Assembly (NCBI GenBank): GCA_008704415.1
Contig: VXIS01000036.1
Span: forward strand, 1-64,000
DNA length: 64,000 nt
DNA from: Sphaerosporella brunnea
Taxonomy: Eukaryota; Ascomycota; Pezizomycetes; Pezizales; Pyronemataceae
Direction of reading: 5' to 3'
In this document: piece by piece, positions 58,088-64,000 of the stretch
Numbering within the stretch: the stretch's first letter is position 1
Layout: every line of letters begins with the position of its first letter
The notes under the pieces: generated by a model
Seen by the model: only the letters and a program-made list of their open reading frames with translations
Database searches by the model: none
Told to the model about the DNA's origin: nothing
Made by a program: the position numbers and the translations under genes

Positions 58088-58977
58088 ATGACAATCACGA
58101 TAAATGTCTCACACATCACCTCACACAGTGCCCGGCATGTGATGATGGATGACGGCCCTACGACGGCTGGCTTTCTATATTCTCCAGAGACTACCCAATA
58201 TTTGCAGGAAGCGTTCCCGTATATGAGCGAGAACGTCCACATTCGAGTCGTTCCCGATGTCCCGACACTGGGAGAGCTATCTGAGTGCAATGGAGAGCTT
58301 CTAGTCGAAGAGACAGTCGAACCAACATTTGAAGAAATAGTAAGTATTCCTAAGCCCTTCTGGCTCAAAATTATCATGAAACAATTCAGCTGACTTCGTG
58401 CCCGCTACTCTAGGAAAAGCTATCGACCGATGCGCAAATCAAAACCCTGTACCACATAATGATGCGCAAAGACAAGGAGATGCACGAGCAAAAGGTGAAG
58501 TTTGAATCGCGCTTAAACGAGTTCGAGAGGGAGTTAGACTGGCAGCGTAATCGCAACTGTGCTTTAGTAGGTGCTTCCCAGATTGACGATTGTTCGAAGT
58601 TAACATGTTGCCAGGAAGATACCGCGACCTTTGTGGCACTACGGGTCTTGAGCAATTGTGCGGTCTCGAAAGCAAAGAAAGAATTCTCGGACCCCGCAGC
58701 AAACGGCACGAAGGCCAACTTTCTTCAAACCACTAGCCTTCTATCTCGTTCGACAAAGATATATTTCAAGAAGGCTTATGAGAACAGCCCCTCATTGGGC
58801 AGCTGCTTCACGGAAGCGAGTCACGTTGTGCGAGTCCCTGAGCTCGCGGATATCATTTCGACTCTTCCGACCGCTGCCGGCAGAGACGCGTGGGAGGAAG
58901 TGTTTCATTTTGTGACGGATACTTCTGTAGACGTATGTTTGAAAACGTCCCCTCACTATCAGGAAGTCCGGTTTTAA
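58088..58977 (+). CDS. Hypothetical protein, two exons (271 aa)
   Basis: Exons 58088-58339 and 58414-58977, joined by a 74-nt GT-AG intron (GTAAGT...CTAG), in frame. The N-terminal part is acidic ('SENVHIRVVPDVPTLGELSE', 'EETVEPTFEEI'). The middle contains a probable coiled coil ('MMRKDKEMHEQKVKFESRLNE'). The C-terminal part is mixed alpha/beta-like ('VFHFVTDTSVDV'). The strong pyrimidine-rich leader before the ATG and clean splicing support a real gene. I do not recognise the family. It sits between two pieces of repeat A and near a peptidase gene, in an accessory region. Confidence 0.65.
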
Positions 58978-59432
58978 TGGAGTTATAGGAAGCGCCTTTA
59001 CTCGAAGGGGACATTCTCTCCGATATCTAGATAGGAGGCCGTGGAGGGATTCGACTGAGTTCTGTTTTGAGTCTATGAACTGTGGGACGGGTTGTTTCCG
59101 TGAGGCGTTGCTTGAGGCGCCATCGAATGACTGTTTGTGGGGATACACTGCTGTGTTTGCTGTGTTTGCTTTGATATGTAGATCATCCCGTGCTACTGAT
59201 CCTCAACTCCCAAGTCATGAGTCTTTCGAAGATGTCTATCTTGCCTCAACTCTGTCAGTTTGCATCCGATTGACTTGCGGGTTGAAGTGACAGATTGCCT
59301 ACCTCATGCTCGACCCGGTCACGCTGCCGCAGTAAAGACGCTGGACGTCCAATCTTCTCGCGCGCTCTCCAAATTCTTTCCTCATCATCGCGCATGCAGC
59401 CAGATGAATGATGAAAAAAACGAAGAGTCGCA
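58978..59432. other. Intergenic, nothing recognised
   Basis: Short frames only. Confidence 0.4.
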
Positions 59433-59945
59433 TCAACCGGAGACAGTGCAATCCGGTGACACAGTGGGAGCCAACATGTGCAAGCACAGCGGCCAGCCCC
59501 CGAACGACAAAAATTAGGTCAATAAATGACGGTCCATATAGAACCATTTCAGATATTAAACTGAAAAGAACAGATACTACACTTGATTGTATACAGTCCG
59601 GTCCAAATTGGTCATGAACTGCTGCCAATAGCTGTACAAAAAAAAATCACAATATGGTCGAGCTTCGAGAGGGCCATCTTAGGGCACCCGGAAGTGGACG
59701 TGGACGTCAAAAGTGTTGTATACGACGATGTTGCATGTGCTAAGAGCAAAGTGGTACTACTAATTGTGGAAGTAAGTTGCAACATCGTGTTTCCCAACTG
59801 GGGGGGTTAGATGCAAACCCCCCCGCCCCCCTCCTCCCCCCCCCCCCAAAAAAGGTCTATTTGCGTAAGCATAATTCAATTATTCTTGAACTGTATTTGG
59901 GCATGTACCTCACGGTTCAGCCCTCGTCAGAGCTTGACGGCGAAA
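59433..59945 (+). repeat. Dispersed repeat A, copy 3
   Basis: Inverted counterpart of 2190-2690: CATCAACCGGAGACAGTGCA at 59434, the GTATACAGTCCGGTCC block, CACCCGGAAGTGGACGT, GTGTTGTATACGACGATGTT at 59714-59733, and CTCACGGTTCAGCCCTCGTC near 59910-59930. The recombinase coding region is absent. It carries TATA instead of TA at the MITE target site. A C run is present at 59836-59847. Confidence 0.85.
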
Positions 59946-60455
59946 AAGACGACCGCGCAGGGCTGGAAGATGGCAGCACTTGAGCGGACGGAGGATAATC
60001 GACTGTAGGTTAAGCTCGGGGCTGGCCAAGAATAGGATTCGAAGCTCAAGGCTGATCTTGCTTTAGCGAACCTAATTTTGCGTTTCAAACTTATGTCTAT
60101 CGCATCACAGGCTTGATGTATCGTGGTCAACAGAGGTAGGTGAGGCCAAACGACGAGTGAGGCTGTGTGTAGAATTGCACCGTCCAGTGACAATGACTGC
60201 TGTAGGATCATGTCCCAGGTACTCCCGCTGAGCATCTACCAGCGCCTCTCAGGTGACATTTCATATCGCATCTCACACAGGACTTGTGACTGTCTCTTGT
60301 GCGTGCACCAATGAAGAATAGCGTTTTCTAGCCCAATGTAAACATCTGAGTCACCTTGCCACATTCCCTACCCCACACCCACTTCTCAACACTGCACTCT
60401 ACGATCTCTAACAGTCAGTCCCCCTCCCAGCACCGCAGCGTTAGCTGAGCTCAAC
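59946..60455. other. Intergenic, upstream of peptidase gene
   Basis: No gene recognised. Pyrimidine-rich sequence at 60350-60430. Confidence 0.4.
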
Positions 60456-62146
60456 GTGGTGGAAGAACAGAAACGTCTATGCGAGTCGACGACCTCAAAA
60501 CTCCAATTCATCGTCTGCAGCACACGATCTCCCGGAGCCACAGTGCCTCGTTGTCCATCCACCTACACAAGTGAAGGAATAATCGCACATCAGAACGATC
60601 ATGATACACCAAGGTCTTATCTCCATTTTTCTTGTAAAAAACACTAGAAACTAACAGCACGGTTTTAGATCCTAAACAACCGGCAAGTGAAATCGCTCGC
60701 CAGATATGGAATCATATGCTAACCAAGATCACAATCCGTAAGTTACAACCCCTAAACATAATCGTCCAACGATCTAACATATCTCTAGAGCAGAGGAAAG
60801 AAAAAACAGAACAAGAGAAAATCTATGATCGAGAACAACAATGCCTCCTCTTAGATAACACAGGAGCGATAATCAGACAGCAGAATAAGTCGCCGTCATT
60901 AATGAGTGTCATGCTGAAAAGGTAATTGTCGTTATTCCATATTAACTCGCAGCGGCCACTAACTCGATCCCTTTACCAAAGGCCCCTCGGTCCGCTCATG
61001 AATTCGATATATGCAGTTGTACTTCTCGAAACGAGTACCAGGACAAGTGAACAGTGTATGAAGAGAGGAGTGGCAGTATACATCGGTGATGGTTGTTTTT
61101 TAACCGCCGGACATTGTGTCCAGAGGATCAACGAAGAAATCTACGACCAAGTGGTATGTCCTCTAAAAATGTGTCTATCTATGTCAGATCTGACGGTAAT
61201 GCGTAGGATTTGTTCGTTGTAAAACACGGCGTCAGGAAATTATCTCAACACACACTCGCCGATAAGAAATTGTGCGGGCGAATCGATGTGGAACCCTGTG
61301 GGTTTCTCGACCAAGAAGTGGAGCCAGGATCGATACTGCCGAGCCGATACGACTTGACTGGAGACAAGGATTTGGCACTTCTCCGGGTCCGGCTTGCAAA
61401 ATTTCCAGATCTGTCAACGGCGGCTCTACCTGGCATAGCGAGCAAACAAGACTTCATAGCCAGGTTCATTGGAGTAAACAAGCCGATATCTGTGGATGCC
61501 GCCCTCGTGGCTGCCTATCCTGAGGCAATCACAATGAAGGAAATCGCCCTCGCAGCGCAGCAGCTCAAGCCAGATCGCCTCTCCATCGCGGTAGGCAAGG
61601 CATCGTTTATCTCAATTCTTAGAAATGCAAAAGGAGGTCAATATCTGCGTGAACAAGGTCCAAATTCGACTCATATAAGATACGAGATATCGACATCCAG
61701 GGGAAGTTCAGGCTCCGCGATCGCAGAAGATGGGTACGATCGATTGATTGGTACGAGCTCAGTCGAAATAAATGGTGCAAAACGCTTACCGTTACAACGC
61801 AGGAATTCACCACACGGCATGGTCACAAACGTCAGATTCACATCAAATACACCGAATGACACGGGACACGATCAACACATGTATCAACTTCAACACTCCG
61901 GCTTTCAAAAGCTTCGCCGAAACGACGATAATACCAAGGCTCAGCAGTGATGTTCTCGTTCAGGAATGGCGACGATTTACGGACATAGTGTCCGACGCGC
62001 ATATATTGGATCAGAAGATGGAGCGGCTGATGGGGCAAGGTTCAAAAGCAGGTGTTGTTGGAGACGCCGTCGTGGAGAGGGGCGGGGGGAGAAGTGGATG
62101 GATCTATGAGGGTTTGGCTTTACCTTGTGGCATGAGTAGATTCTGA
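60456..62146 (+). CDS. Trypsin-like serine peptidase domain protein
   Basis: Chymotrypsin-fold peptidase. Supported exons: 60789-60921, 60982-61153, 61207-61750, 61803-62146. Upstream coding exists at 60658/60669-60737 and 60456-60613, but the first intron is ambiguous (44 or 35 nt) and no in-frame ATG is found before 60716, so the start is unresolved. Catalytic landmarks: 'GCFLTAGHCVQR' (His), 'DLTGDKDLALLRV' (Asp), 'STSRGSSGSAIAEDGYDRLIG' then 'IHHTAW' formed across the last intron (Ser in GSSGSA). This is the Trypsin_2-like type rather than a classical secreted trypsin. It has no signal peptide, and the N-terminal segment is charged and helical ('EQRKEKTEQEKIYDREQQ'). Such intracellular-looking trypsin domains occur in fungal NLR-type and other accessory proteins (recall). 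A helical C-terminal tail of ~80 residues follows the domain. Confidence 0.7.
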
Positions 62147-63277
62147 GTGCCTTTTACCCATACGCATCGCGCGCGTGCACCATAGGGCTTTTCTGGAGTC
62201 GATTGTGTTTTTTTAGGGCCTCGATAAGTTGCAGCACGCAGGCTGCAGTGTGTAGATAGCAAGCAAGCAAGGTATTAGTGCAAGTAGATAGCCTATCCAG
62301 ATGGAATGACACAAACTCGGCAGTACGGCATGTTCTTTCTTGCATTGTGCTTTGTCCGCCCACGGAATTCGTGCCCAACAACATGTCCCGGCGAGCCGGG
62401 GGCTAGCAACAGAGACGCTGCACCGTGGTGGGTGGCTGGCCAACGCCGCTCCCTTCTGTTCCTCACCACACACGGTTCTAGTTTCGCCCCCACCCGCTCG
62501 CTCCATTTCTCAGTCGCTCTCCGGAGACTGGGAGGAGCTGTCGGCAGCTTCGCTGCCGCACCCGGGCAAACACAGAAGTAGGATGAAGATCGAGTGGAGG
62601 AACAAGGATGGAGATGGAGGATGGACGATGGAGATGGAGGATGGAGGACGGAGTTGTGCTTTGGTTGTCCGCGCCGGCGCTTGCTTTGTATTTGGTTTCA
62701 ATGGGCATTTGTTGGCTTGGGGTTTGCAGACGCGATAGTTGCTAGTACCTAGGTAGGTATCATATTCAGTAAAAATAGACCTGCTAAAAGTTCACTGAAT
62801 CATGCAATATTTAGGGGTATTCAACCTAAGGAAATATGTAACGTTATAATGCGAAAAAAAATATGCAAGCATAATCCTTATCGATTTTGGAACTTTCGTT
62901 GAGTACCCTGATTCATGATCGCTCACCGGAGTGCCTGCACTAGATATGCGCACTCAACTCAAGCACAACCAAAAAACACCCACTCCCCACCCCGCCCGCA
63001 GTACCAGAAACCAACAAAAGCAACCCGTAGCCGCGCGGCTAACGGCCCAGCATACCCAAGCCGCAAAAGAAGAATCCACCAAGCCCCACGCGAGGGCTTA
63101 GGGCTTGACGAGACAATTCGAATTCTGATGGAAAGCGATTTTCAATGTTTCGAAAGAGAAAATGTTGCCCTGCAAGTTCGACTCTGAAAAAGCCCCGAGG
63201 TTTGTGCATTCTGTACCCAACCCTGTGATCGCCGAACTGCCTTGCACGTTGCGTTCGCCGCCCGCCGTTGTCGGTAT
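62147..63277. other. Intergenic, no gene recognised
   Basis: (ATGGAGATGGAGG)-like minisatellite at 62605-62655. The rest has short frames only. Confidence 0.45.
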
Positions 63278-63822
63278 GGAGATCGGTGAGATAAGATCAC
63301 ACCTAATTTTGCGTGGCAACCAAGCACGAGTGGGTTTTGATATTAATATATTGGTGCCAGCATCGCACGCCATCATAGATACATGTAAATCAAATCAAGT
63401 ATACACTTAGAATTTTATGAAGCGTTCTCTGAGATCTTTCTCTTCTGTCCAACCCCGCTGGCACCGTGGCGTTCTTCTTTGGCTTGCTGCTACTGGTGTG
63501 CACTATTGTTGCTATTGCCGTGTGACCTCAGCAGCAGCAAGCCGGAGTCGCTCTTTTGGCTCGTATTCTCTGGCCGGGTCAAACCCAAGTACTTGGAGCA
63601 ACTTGAACGCTCTGAGATGGCTTGTGGCTTTACATGCTGGTAGTAATTAATCACGGTTGCCTGCAGGTTTAATTGTAATGAGTTTCGGCCAGTATTACTG
63701 ATTTATTGTGCGTGGGTGCTGGCCGTTGCTGCTAGGCGATGCGTCACTTCGAATCACTCACACACAAAAATTTGGCGGAGTGCCACGCAAAATTAGGTGT
63801 ATCTCATATCTCATCGATCTCC
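63278..63822. repeat. Inverted repeat pair, possible non-autonomous element
   Basis: 63278-63318 (GGAGATCGGTGAGATAAGAT..., ending GCGTGGCA) is matched in inverted orientation by 63781-63822 with a few mismatches. The ~460-bp interior has no recognised gene. I cannot find a convincing target duplication, so element status is tentative. Confidence 0.45.
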
Positions 63823-64000
63823 CATCACACTGAATTTAGGACACTTCTGGGTGATTCACTGGGGATCACTCGGTCTCAGCGAGAAGGAGCTTCAAGACTT
63901 ATATCACAACACTTCCAAGTGTAAACAAGAGGTAGTTTTTGGGTGGCCGCAGCTGACCGATGAGGTAGCATCAATAAGCGCTCGCGGTAGCATACAGACA
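63823..64000. other. Window end, nothing recognised
   Basis: Too short to interpret. Confidence 0.3.

Overview
The window is nuclear DNA of a filamentous ascomycete (Pezizomycotina; class not resolved). The evidence is short spliceosomal introns (about 45-100 nt, GT...CTNA...AG, one GC-AG), a LaeA-type methyltransferase, a class I alpha-mannosidase, an SPX-EXS transporter, a quelling-type RNA-dependent RNA polymerase, DUF3435 tyrosine recombinases and fungal DDE transposons. No ribosomal RNA, CRISPR array or bacterial gene is visible.

Layout. 1-8.6 kb is mobile-element territory: a 2.1-kb palindrome made of two head-to-head broken DUF3435 recombinase copies, a TA-flanked MITE (3711-4086), a PIF/Harbinger deletion derivative with AAT target duplication (4266-5291), and copies of a short dispersed repeat. 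9.06-10.3 kb is an intact six-exon LaeA-like methyltransferase, followed by degenerate coding sequence. 14-30 kb is an ordinary gene-dense core: an acidic low-complexity protein, an F-box/LRR protein, GH47 mannosidase, aspartate aminotransferase, a rhomboid protease, eIF3g (TIF35) and an SPX-EXS (SYG1/XPR1) protein. 31.7-44.7 kb is accessory: a MITE, two paralogous PIF1-family helicases with four shared introns, a broken gene of the family often annotated 'geranylgeranyl pyrophosphate synthetase', a secreted lactonase-like propeller protein and a small secreted six-cysteine protein.

44.7-51 kb is again transposon-rich: three decayed copies of one DDE transposase, a hAT-like N-terminal fragment, a tRNA-like pol III unit and two hAT MITEs with perfect 8-bp target duplications. 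An RNA-dependent RNA polymerase gene (51.1-55.7 kb) lies next to it. 56.7-62.1 kb holds two more pieces of the DUF3435 repeat (one split by a foldback MITE), an unrecognised two-exon gene and a trypsin-like peptidase gene. The last 1.8 kb shows no clear gene.

Biology. The core encodes housekeeping functions (translation initiation, N-glycan trimming, amino-acid metabolism, phosphate sensing or export, mitochondrial proteolysis). The flanks pair mobile elements with genes for genome defence or maintenance (RdRP, PIF1 helicases), regulation of secondary metabolism (LaeA-like) and secretion. Comparing repeat copies inside the window reconstructs several transposition events, including an empty site, a filled site and a possible excision footprint for one element.
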